From NCBI GenBank assembly GCA_973895155.1, contig OZ316894.1:25978001-26042000 (forward strand): DNA of 64,000 nucleotides, in the 5' to 3' direction. Positions 44,097 to 54,200 of the stretch are shown piece by piece. The notes beneath the pieces were generated by a model, which saw nothing but the letters and a program-made list of their open reading frames with translations, did no database searches and was not told the DNA's origin. This stretch comes from Marsupella aquatica (taxonomy: Eukaryota; Marchantiophyta). Position 1 is the stretch's first letter; every line of letters starts with the position of its first letter. The translations under genes and the position numbers were made by a program.

Positions 44097-45364
44097 TTAT
44101 GCTTAGACAAGCCAAAATCACATAAACCAACATACACCTTAATAGCCACATCGTGCTCGTGATCGAAATGAAGAAGGATGTTTCCAAAGTGAAGATCACA
44201 ATGAAATCGATCATGCTCATGCAAGTATTGCAGTGTCTCCAGCAAAGCCAAGGCGATTCCCAACCGGTTCTCCAACAAGAGTTTCTTCTCCGAAATAAAC
44301 TTGAAATCAAGGTCCGTCGTGATCTGTGCCTTCCCCTTGCTCTTTGACGATATGCCGCACTTATCAATAAAGCTACCCAAGTCACCTCCATTATAGTGAT
44401 TGTAAATAAGTTTTGGCGGATCCTCAATAGTCAACGCAAGAGCTCCAACGATTCCCTTATGATTCAGTCCTCCCATAAGCACTTCTTGTAATGCGTCAGT
44501 TCGTCTCTTATGCTTGTCTCCATCCTTGAACCGCTTTGCGACTAAGGTCACGTTGACGGGAATGAGAGGACAATGTAATATACGACAAGTGTATACCTCT
44601 CCTTGGATTCCTTTCCCAATGCGACGTGTGTTGTGCACCTGCTCAGGTTTAAGAAAATGGATACTCCTAACCTCTGGAACTACACGCGATGGACGTGTTC
44701 CTTTTCGAGCACTTTTGATGCTGACATCCCCAAAGTGCACAATCTCGTTAGCATATTTGACATTGCTATCAGATTTTGCCATTGCCAACTCCTTACTCCA
44801 CTTCACTAGCAATTCTCTCTTGTGTGTGTACATCCCGGGGTTTCCAAGCAATGTAGTGTCACCCTCTTCCACTTTGGCTGCCAAATTATCCCAAACATGC
44901 TTCTCCAAGTTGAGTGCCAAATTTTCCAGAAATCCTCCCGGTTTCTCAGTTTCATCTTCAAATGACTTCATTTGCTCTCGTGTGAAATTGTCCTCCTTTT
45001 GTACACTTTCCCGCATACAACGGGTTATCTCACCAAGAAAGTTCTTGTATCCTTTCTCTCCGTGTCTTGTGAACTCCCTCTCGAACCCGTCCACCCCATA
45101 CTGTTTCGGTTGAGTGTAGTGATAAAGTATCTCTTTCCATATCGACACTACCACATTGTGTCGAACTTGTTTTGCCTCTTCGTTTGCCCCCTTCCGTTTT
45201 CGTTTCCCGGCCACTTTGCTAGAATTCCTAGCATGTTCGAGAGTGTTTCGAGCATTCTTCAATGCATCCAGAGCAACAAGATTCGGCTCATATCCCTCAT
45301 TCACATGTTTTGTGATCATCTCCAACACTTGCCTATACTCTAAACTAAAATTTTCGATGACCAT
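44089..45364 (-). pseudogene. kinase cargo gene, N-terminal part (split by nested element 2)
   Basis: ATG at 45,362-45,364; 425 codons up to the insertion. Residues 1-240 are a mostly helical, charged extension that I do not recognise, with KRKRK near 54-58. The kinase domain follows: Gly-rich loop GKGIQGEV at 250-257, Lys277 in LVAKRF, catalytic loop HCDLHFGN at 388-395 (Asp390), DFG at 416-418. The nested element cuts seven residues after DFG, before the APE motif now at 34,300. Joined, the gene gives 551 aa in one frame with every core catalytic residue. It faces inward from the hAT right end, 190 bp inside hairpin R1. Confidence 0.92.
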
Positions 45365-45553
45365 GTTTTCCCTTCACAAAAGGAATATGTGAGGGAGGAA
45401 CAAGATCTTACCGGGATTTAAATAAAATCCTTCCAATAAGGATTCAACGACCAACCTGAAAATTACAAGTCGTATTGTTATTATCTTTTCCCGGTTTATT
45501 TCTCCCATGCATTATGTATTTTTATTGCACACATGATTTTAATTACCTTTCTA

Positions 45554-45658
45554 TATAACAACAATAAAAGAGAAAGACAACACTTGTGAAATATCGCAGA
45601 CCGAGTGGACGCTCAAAGCATGCGCACAAAAGTGTTCTTTTCTTTCAAAGTTGTTATA
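45554..45658 (-). repeat. subterminal hairpin R1
   Basis: Arms TATAACAAC 45,554-45,562 with GTTGTTATA 45,650-45,658, GAAAGA 45,572-45,577 with TCTTTC 45,641-45,646, and AACACTTGTG 45,579-45,588 with 45,625-45,636. On the - strand the core reads CGCATGCTTTGAGC ... CTCGGTCTGCGATATTT. Mirror partner of L3. Confidence 0.87.
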
Positions 45659-45714
45659 TTCCTGCTTCAACATATGTGATTTGGTGTCTATAACTTAACA
45701 CTCATTTGTATTTC

Positions 45715-45824
45715 AAGTAAAAACATTCTCGGCGAATCGTGGTATCCATGCAAAGTATCGCAGACCGAGCCGAAACTCTAAGCATGCGTACATGGATTCC
45801 TCTATCTCCGCAAATGTTTTACTT
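45715..45824 (-). repeat. subterminal hairpin R2
   Basis: Outer arms AAGTAAAAACATT 45,715-45,727 and AATGTTTTACTT 45,813-45,824 pair with one bulge. Inner arms GGTATCCATG 45,741-45,750 and CATGGATTCC 45,791-45,800 pair with one T/T mismatch. The core on the - strand is GCATGCTTAGAGTTTCGGCT... Mirror partner of L2. Confidence 0.87.
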
Positions 45825-45860
45825 AATGAACAAAGGAGACTAAATTGTTAAGGTGATATT

Positions 45861-45928
45861 AAGAAATTCTTGTACGGAGTATCGCAAACCGAACCGAGGC
45901 TCAAAGCGTGTGCGTACAAGTGTTTCTT
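45861..45928 (-). repeat. subterminal hairpin R3
   Basis: Arms AAGAAATTCTTGTACG 45,861-45,876 and CGTACAAGTGTTTCTT 45,913-45,928 pair as 8 + 6 bp around a 2/2 loop. The core on the - strand is CACACGCTTTGAGCC ... GGTTTGCGATACTC. It shares CTTGTACG with L1, its mirror partner. Confidence 0.87.
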
Positions 45929-46054
45929 TATATCCCTCCATTTGGCTCTAAGGTTAAGGTTTAAAACACAAAAAAAACTTAAAAAATCACAAAACAAAAC
46001 ACAAACAAATAAAAACAAACCAAAAATCAAAAATAAAAACCAAAACCAAACACT

Positions 46055-46163
46055 TACCTCCTCCTCTTCTCTTCCTCCTCCTCCTCCTCTCCTCCTCCTC
46101 CTCCTCCTCTCCTCTCCTCTCCTCCTCCTCTTCCTCCTCTCCTCCTCTCCTCCTTTCTGCAAA
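46055..46163 (+). repeat. polypyrimidine CTCCTCC tract
   Basis: About 105 bp of C and T only, built from CTCCTC and CTCTCC words, preceded by an A-rich tract (45,970-46,050). It is a simple repeat with mirror symmetry. Confidence 0.85.
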
Positions 46164-46204
46164 ACCGAAAATGAGGAGGGAGAGGAGGGATCTCCTCCTT
46201 TTAT

Positions 46205-46740
46205 CCTCTCCCGAGCCCCCGACCCTTTCCCGGCCGGCCCCATCCTCCAACCCTAAATCGCGAAACCCTAATTCTTCGAGCCTCAATCCCGAACCCCGAA
46301 CTTCCGAACCCCGAACTGGACCCCGAACCCCGATCCCCACCCGGACCCACCCCGGCCTCCCGGACCCGAACCCCACCCGGACCCCACCCCGAACCCCCAC
46401 CGAGCGCCTCCGCCCCGGGCCCGGACCCCACCCGAACCCCCCGTACCTCCCGAACCCGAACCCCTCGGACCCGGACCCGAACCCCACCCGGAACCCCACC
46501 CGAACCCCCCGCACCTCCTCCTCCCGGACCCGAGCCGCACCCGGACCCCACCCCGAACCCCCACCGAGCGGACCCGAACCCCACCCGGACCCCACCCCGA
46601 GCCCCCACCGAGCGCCTCCGCCCCGGACCCGGACCCGATTAGTCACCCGGACCCCCACCCGAACCTCCTCCCGAACCTCCTCCCGAACCCGAACCCCGAA
46701 CCGGACGTTTCCTTTCCCGGACTGCTTCCGAACCCGGGTG
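46205..46740 (-). repeat. GC-rich subterminal array, right
   Basis: Iterated CCCGAACCCC and CCCGGACCCC words, all C-rich on the + strand, with a CCCTAA telomere-like pair at its inner edge (46,250-46,273). It mirrors the G-rich half of the left array. Unlike the left array it has no strand switch. Confidence 0.85.
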
Positions 46741-46764
46741 TCGGGTTGTCAATTTGCCGCTCTC

Positions 46765-46806
46765 AAACGCCCAGTTTGACGGGCAAGGTCAAACCGGGCA
46801 TATATG
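46765..46806 (-). repeat. hAT right end: subterminal repeats, TIR and target duplication
   Basis: Read inward from 46,798: CCCGGTTTGACCTTGCCCGT, with GTCAAACTGG next. Duplication CATATATG at 46,799-46,806, then host sequence TCAAATCTAG. Confidence 0.82.
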
Positions 46807-47019
46807 TCAAATCTAGTACCGTAATCAGGGTATGCACTCATTGATTTAAAGAAAATAAAGAGATTATTATCATGGTATGGAGTAATGTCATACAATTGTA
46901 CACCGTATATGTCAAATCTAGTAATTGTCGATGATGATGGTACACGGTATTGATTGATAAAGACAGAATTGCTTCAACGTACACGATATTGATTGATAAA
47001 GACAGAATTGCTTCAACGT
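46807..47019 (+). repeat. host tandem repeats, right of the hAT
   Basis: 46,807-46,922 completes the interrupted host unit and gives one full further unit. A 39-bp direct repeat with TATTGATTGATAAAGACAG follows at about 46,940-47,018 (two copies). Confidence 0.8.
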
Positions 47020-48640
47020 TCAAGCTGTACAATGTCATGTCCAATAGAAGGGTCATTTCATGCAGAGCGTACTTGAGAAGGTTTGGGTATTCGATCTACC
47101 AATATTTGCACAACTATAATTAATTGACGACCCACCTGAACCTGAGCCCGTCCAATGCACTGGGTTCCATCTATATTTCAAAAGTGCTATATGGAATTGT
47201 CTTTCTTATATTCGCACAAGCTCAATACTCGTGTGTTGCACAAAAGATGTCGTGTCGCCCAAGATGTTGTGAAGAAAAAAGATGTGTCACCCAAGATGTC
47301 ATGGAGAAAAATATATTGTGTTGCCCAAGATGTCATGAAGCTTAGTGTCTTGGCTTTGGTCGCCCCAATGCCAAGACCCCTTGGGGCAATGAAATGGCTT
47401 GGCTGCCTTTTCTCTGAGAAAATGAGGGTTACATCTCAAGTTTTGGGTACTTATTGTTTTATTCGATACAGCCCGATGCCCGTGTGTTGCAGAAAAGATG
47501 TTGAGGTGACGAAGACTGAGATGTCAAGGTGAAAGAGATGTGAATGAGAGAAAGAGATGTCGAGGTGAGGAAAAGAAGTCAATGTGAAAGAAATTCATGA
47601 GAGAAAGAGATGTCAAGGCGAGGAAAAAATTTAAAGATGAGAAAAAGCTGTGAGGGAGAGAAAAAAATGTTGAGGTGAGGGAAAGATGTTGCGGTGAGAT
47701 GCATATATATGTCAAGGTGAGAAAAAGGTAAGAGGTTGAGGTGAGAAAAGATGGTGAGGTGAAAAAAAGATGTAAAGATGAGTTAAAGATGTCGAGGAGA
47801 GAAAAAATGTTGAGGGTGAGATAACAATGTCAATGTGAGAAAAAAATAGGAAGATGAGTAAAGGTATCAAGGTAAGGTAAAGTTGTGGTGATGTTCAATA
47901 AACCGTGCGTTGCACATAGAATTGGAGACGTGAGATAACATCGAGTGCTTGCAGGTCCAAGCACAACCAAGTGATAGGGATAAATAAATTTTTTTGTTTT
48001 AAACATTGAAATAAATAAATATAAATTATTTATATTCAAGTTTTTCCAAAATTTGAAAATTAATATCCAATTTTTTAAATTCCAATTTTAGTAATTATTA
48101 TTTTTTAATTAAATTTTCATCTTGGTCAGGTTTGGGCAGGAGGCAATTGAGATTTAAAGGGGTATGGATAGATCTAACGAAGACTGTGTCAGGAGCATAA
48201 TAAAGGGTTACTATTAATTCACATTTTTTATTGAGTTTGTAAAAGGAAGTCTACTTGACCCTAGTGTATTGATAGAGTCACTCCTCATTTTCTTTGTCTT
48301 GTGTGATTTCTTCTTGTTTGGAAACCGTGCCCTTCATTTTCATTCACACTAAATTAAATGTTCTTTTTGCTTTATTCCTTATCTTTGTTTACATGTTTTT
48401 ATGTTTGTCATTTAAAGTACACTGCAAATTTGAAAGACAGACCACTCTATAAAATGGCGCAACCTTGTATTATAATTTAGGATACTATATACCTTGTCAT
48501 GAATTTTTTCTATGCTACTACTTTTGTTTGTGGCCAGGTTTGTGTAATATTAAGAAAATTAATGCAATGGCCTTTATCACACCCAGTTAAAATTAATCAA
48601 ATTGCCTTTATCACACTTAGTTTTGCAATCCAATGGCCTG

Positions 48641-48771
48641 GGTCTCCCTCAATGTGACTTTTACCACCCTTGGGTTAATTGACTGAGAGGTGGATTGTGT
48701 AATCCTGTCATATGCCCAGCCTCTATCCAGCTTAGGGTGGTCAAAGTCACGTACCTTACCTGAGGGAGACC
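48641..48771. repeat. small fold-back, arms about 32-41 bp
   Basis: GGTCTCCCTCAATGTGACTT... at 48,641-48,672 is the reverse complement, with a 9-base gap, of 48,731-48,771 (CTTAGGGTGGTCAAAG ... GAGGGAGACC). Size and structure fit a MITE. Confidence 0.65.
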
Positions 48772-49759
48772 AGAGCTGATTGATCACAGGAATGGGGAGC
48801 AATGAGAGCCAAAGGATTTGAAGGAGCTACCCCAGGGTTGATTTTCTCAACCCAGGAACAAAAACAGTGGCATAGTGATAAATTAAAAAAAATTCAGTGG
48901 CAAGGCTGATATGTATTATGCCAAAACTTAGTGACAACTAGAGAATCACAGAATTTCAAAATGTGTGTCTGACTTTGTTCCTCAGCTGCTTGGTTTATCC
49001 GGTGACTTTTCTGTGTCATGGAATTCTTTGAAAGGGGGTGGTTGCAAGGGTGGTTGGGTCCTCAGCGGGGAACTAAAGTGTGTGCTGTGCGGCCTGGGCA
49101 ATGAGGGAACACATGCCTCTATGGGCATGGGTGGAATCTTGGTCACGGGCCAATTCAACAAGGCAGTTGCAACTATGACAAGGCAATAAAGACAAGGTTT
49201 CCACAACCACAACACAAGTGAAATAGCAACAATTCTGCCATAACAACTTGCAACATAAATTTTGGGCTAGTATCTATAAAAATATATAATCCCGCCTTTT
49301 GCCCTCATCGCCTGCTAAGGAACTGAACTTTTGGAGGGAACTCGTAATGTTTGTTGGATTTAAACCTTAATAATCTTTCCTAGCCATGAGATCCTAGCTT
49401 GGGGCATAGATATATACATTGACTCTAAATCCTTCTTCTTTTTTGTGATAGTTGCCCAATGACACAAATGGCTGCAAGCATAAAATGGCCATAATGATAA
49501 ATTGAACTCAATGATGAAATCTCAAGGGTCTCAGTACATGGAGGCCTCTCCATCACCTGCGGCATTCTTAGGCCTCAGGCCCCCCTAAAATGTAAAAAAA
49601 AAAAAAATTTTAACCCCTATAAAGTTGGAGTATTTGTGGAATATTTCAAATTTTGATTAAAATGGCCTGAATGTTCTTACATGTCTCAAAATTGGATTTA
49701 AAAGACTTTCCAAGCAAAAAGAAGACAAAGTATTCCCCTTTACCCTCCACGTTACACCA

Positions 49760-49910
49760 TGCTCCTCCTTCTACCATCCATGCCATACTATGCTCCATGC
49801 AATATCATCCACGCATAGGAAGTGCTACATTAGTGCTCCTCCCTCTACCATCCATGCCATACTATGCTTCATACCATGTCATCCATGCATAGGAAGTGCT
49901 ACATCATGAG
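49760..49910 (+). repeat. tandem repeat of about 74 bp, two units
   Basis: GCTCCTCC(T/C)TCTACCATCC ... GCATAGGAAGTGCTACAT occurs twice in succession with about five differences. Confidence 0.8.
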
Positions 49911-51272
49911 AGGAGTTTAGTTGCAGATATTACATAATCAATAAAATAGTGCACAATTTTATCAATGAAACAAAGACAAGAAAAGAAAAATAGTGAAAAA
50001 GAAGGAAAAAGAAGGGGGTGGGGGGAAGGAGCCAGGGAGGGTATTAAGGTTTAAAAAGAAAGAAAAATGATCCCCCAAAAAAATGTTCATTCTCATTTTG
50101 TTGTACTTTGGTGGTGGTTGTCGCCTCTCTTTGTGTCATCACATCTTTCACTCGACAATTTTTGTTTACGCGATGAGATGTTTCCAACAAAGATATATTT
50201 TCGAGATAATCAATATATTTTTCTCAACTCGAAATGTTTTTCTCTCATCTACAATTTTTTTCCACTTTGACATATTTTCTCACCTCAACATGCATCATTA
50301 GCGCAATGCACAGGTATCAGGCCTAAAATGTATCAGGCCCAAGATGTATTTAATAACATCTTTTATTTCACAACATCTTTGACTAATGACATATTTTATC
50401 TATTGACCATGCCCAAGATGTATTTAATAACATTTTTTATTTCACAACATCTTTGACTAATGACATATTTTATCTATTGACCATTTTGTACTTAAAAACA
50501 TCTTAATGCTTAATAACATCATTGGCAACATGACATCTATTTACTTGATGACCTTTTGGACAACATGTCATCTTTGATAAAATGATTTCTTTTTCTTAAT
50601 AAAATCATTTTATTTCATGATATATTTCACATAAGAATATCATTCTTGAGAAACACAACATATTTTTTCTTCACAACATTCTGGGCACCACAACACTTTT
50701 CTCTTAGAAACATGTTGAGAGACACGATATCTTGGGGCGCCACAACATCTATATTCTTAACGATATCTTGGGTGTCACGACATCTTTATTTTAACAACAT
50801 TTTGGGCAACACAACATCTTTTGTACAACAAACGAATATTTTCCCTGAACGATGTCTTGGCTGAGACAACATTTTTTCCCTCAATGATGTCTTTGTCGAC
50901 ATGACATCTTTTTTCTCGAGATCTTGGCCGACAAGACATCTTTTCTCTCAATAACCTCTTGACCGACACGACATCTTTTTTTCTCAATGACATCTTGACA
51001 GACACTACTTCTTTTGTGCAACGCACGTATATTGAGCTAGTCTTATATATTGACACCTCAAGATATGACTGCCACCTTTTAAATTAGCAATTTATTTCCT
51101 GTGAGCAACACAAAATTACATGAACTTTTCTCTAATTCAGAGCTCGGTTTTATGAGATGGACATCAAAGGAGGGCATCCAGAGAGTATCGAGAGATTAAG
51201 CAAGAGTGCAAGGGGTGTTAGTCCCTTCAAACTCCCAGAGATGGAGAGGAAGGAACTGATGGTACTTTACAC

Positions 51273-54200
51273 CTATTGCTGCTTTTGTTTGAATCTCTTC
51301 CACTCTCGACGATAGCGAGAGACCTCCTTCATAACAGCGAGCACGGCATGGAGTAGGACAGGGACGAAGAAAGGCTGTTTATCACAAAAGACAGAGTTAG
51401 CTTCTGCCGAAATAAAAACAGAAAGATGAGCAAGTAAAATACCATCACGGATGCCTTTTCACATGTTAATAGCTGATGAGCTAACTGGAAATCTGCCTCA
51501 TGTTCATCATTACATCAATTGGGAAAAGAACTCACAGTGTAAATTGCAAGATGATGCTCTGCAGGGTTGTACAGAAGAGACATTATCGAAGGGTGAAAAA
51601 AGGCTGCTTCTGCTAGTGATTTTGCTGTTCGAGCAGCTTCTGCAATCATCCAATATACACAATTCAGATATACGAATCGTTCAGGTACACAAAGAAACTT
51701 TCTGCCACGAAAAAATCTCTGCACAGCCACAATACTGAGGAAGAAGATTTAATTACGACCAACAGATCAGTTTACAGTGGATGTCATTGGGGTGGTCGGC
51801 AGTACCAGCTGTAGCCCCATAACTTCCTTCGGCCGCAGCAAAGCGAGCGGCACTAGCAGCTCTAAGAGACGATTTAACCTGTGACACAGAACAAGAGGAA
51901 TTTTATCTTACTGCACTGCCGAATAAGGTAGCAGGTTCTTGACAGGAACAGATCCTGCCGTGAGCGGTACTGAAAGGAGGCGAATATGGTCCCCTAAAGA
52001 GGTCATCAACGGCATCCAGTTCATAAAAGTGAAGAATTTGTTGCTCAGAGTACCTGATCGCCAATCTCGTCCATTATCAGCATATTGGGAAGTTTGTGAA
52101 CCTGTAAAAATAAAGCAGTTCTTATTGAGAACCTCACTACGCGCATACGCTATAAATGTTCCGTATCTAAACAGTACAGCCTTCTCTCGCCTGTTGAAGT
52201 GAGCAGGAGATCACCTGTTTTATTCAAGAATCCAGGCAACATGGACTACATTTCTAGATCTAAAGGGTAATGAGATGTAGGTGTATTCATCACTGGTTGA
52301 ATGTGAGGATTCAGTGGGCCCTCTGAATAAGGACAGTTACTAACGGGTATTATTGCTACTCTCATCCAAAGGTAATAGAGAAAAAATGGCAAGTTAAAGG
52401 GTTGAAAGCAAGGGGCCTTCCTTTCATGATTACTGTACAATGTTACAGTAAAACAGATCTGTGACGATCAGATGAACTTACCAAACGAGACAGAGACGTC
52501 AACGTGGTGGCCGAAGCTGCCATGTTATCAATGGATTGCCTCCTTAGCAACACATCTAGTTCCCTGCAATAAAAGCACGGTACTGTCAGCTCCCTCGGGT
52601 CGCCTGAAAGGAGGGACTAGAAAGCTCTGGCACACATTCACTAAAAATTGCAAAGAAAACTCATCAATGGTGGTACAGAGTTTGCATTGACGGGAAAGTT
52701 CAATTACTTTATCACGCTAAGACCTGGCTACACCATTCCTACCGTTTACTATTGCGACGAGTGTTTCACCGAGTAAAATGATTTCCATGTCAAGCACGCA
52801 CTTGGAAAGAAAACGAAGACACGTGATGATACAGTCCTCACCACTCAGCAAATCCTGTCGTCGAGGCTGGAAGGCTGAAAACTCTTGTGATGTTATCTTC
52901 GAATGTGCTTGAAGGAAGACCCAAAAGTGTGCGAAATTGAGCCACAAAAACACCAGCAAGTGGCTCAAAGTCCTGTCACCAATCACCAATGGAAATGAGT
53001 GACAAATGATCCCACGAACAGAATGATAGACAAGGGCATGAAATTCCAATACAAACCTTAAGCTGAAAGTCACTGTCTGTGGATATATTGTTACTCTAAA
53101 CCCTACACTCACATCAAACTTCTAGAACAACCATGACCGAAAAATCATGTCAGTTTCAGTGTCCGACAAATTGGCTTTCATTGTGACAGATTCCGTTTTC
53201 AGCTTGGTTATGTAAACTTTAGATAGGGGAGGTCTTCTACCCCAGTTTTGGATAAGCGGGTTTACCTTGGATGTCAGAGTGGTGACCTTTGGCTTGTCAC
53301 TAATCGAAACCGGTGTAGAACTCCTGACAGGATTCCAGACAGCAACGCCTCCCCACTCCTGCTCCTCAAGCTTAAAGGTTAAATTCCATACAAATATACA
53401 AAAACACATGCATAATCCTTCAAGAAGCATTCGTGTGTCCGTTACATCAGATAGTTCTCAGTGTAGATAGTAACTCAACTGGACAATGGACACTCCGCAT
53501 CATAAATTCAGACATTTACGATGAATAACAAATTCCATAGCAGCTCATTAAGTAACGGCCCTTCGAAAAATCACTGAGAGCTTGTAATCATGAAAAGAAC
53601 CTTTTGGCACTTCGGAATCACATGTAGACCAATATACATATTATGCATTTAAAACAGCGTTTGCCCACTAGAACTCAAGATCCAAAGAGTGACTTCTCAC
53701 CGGGGAAGTGAAAGCATTTGTTGAAGAAAGATGTCCATTGTCGAGTTGGAATTGAAGAGGCCACTCTTTGGCTGCAGGCACATATCTTGAGCACGATGAT
53801 ACAAACGAGGTAAACGCCTTGTTAACATATCATTCACCCTCAGTTCTTTCCACTGCCAATTGTGTACCCTGAATGGGTGCAACGTTGGTAAACTAGGTTT
53901 ACATCTCTAGGGAAGTCATGCCTCAATGCAGCTGCTGCAGTGTATTGAAGATATAACTTAAAAACAGCTTAGGATAAAAAATATACGAAATATAATCGCT
54001 TAAAGAAGGAAGACTACTCATACATGGCAAAGTGAAGAATCTTTGAGCGTCCAGCTGCTGCACTTGACGAATCCAGATGCCATTCAGCTGCATTCAGCTG
54101 CATCCAGTCATCAAAGTAGAAGCAGTTCTTTAGCAATATATGAATTCCAACGCATGTTACCCTTTTTCTTGCAAGCTTACTTTGTGGTTCCAAAAACTAT

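Larger units (their letters stand above)
15999..46798 (+). mobile_element. outer hAT transposon with cargo genes, 30.8 kb including nested insertions
   Basis: Starts CAGGGTTTAATCTG at 15,999; the right end read inward starts CCCGGTTTGACCTT. This is a short imperfect inverted repeat typical of hAT ends. An 8-bp duplication CATATATG flanks it (15,991-15,998 and 46,799-46,806). The neighbouring host repeat unit holds the unbroken site (CACCGTATATGTCAAATC at 46,901-46,918), which confirms both ends. Inside, from left: GC-rich array, telomere-like repeats, three hairpins, hAT transposase, fold-back repeats, RING gene and kinase gene (both -), three hairpins, GC-rich array. Two later 9.5-9.7 kb elements account for 19.2 kb. 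The transposase identifies the superfamily; the kinase and RING genes are inferred cargo because they lie inside the same target duplication. Confidence 0.88.
47840..51000. other. AT-rich gene-free interior between PIG-S and the hAT
   Basis: No gene supported. It contains AT-rich sequence (47,990-48,120), a fold-back at 48,641-48,771, a tandem repeat at 49,760-49,910, and the GATGTC/GACATC repeat arms on both sides. Confidence 0.5.
47219..51038. mobile_element. possible old element with tandem-repeat inverted ends
   Basis: 47,219 begins AGCTCAATACTCGTGTGTTGCACAAAAGATG; 51,038 read leftward begins AGCTCAATATACGTGCGTTGCACAAAAGAAG. Inward from both ends, GATGTC(A/G)TG-type words repeat every 20-40 bp (to about 47,840 and from about 50,250). 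The TGCGTTGCAC word also recurs inside (47,888; 50,300). No coding frame remains and no target duplication was found, so it may be several insertions. Confidence 0.4.

Noticed and set aside
45848-46779. Long open frames in the right GC-rich array
   Set aside because: Same repeat artefact as at the left end; no domain and no covariation with coding constraint.
51515-51730. Separate small gene
   Set aside because: It is PIG-S exon 12 read into its flanking introns.
53697-53882. 61-codon - strand frame as a PIG-S exon in that frame
   Set aside because: The PIG-S reading (AKEWPLQFQL) is in a different frame of the same segment, with consistent splice phases.
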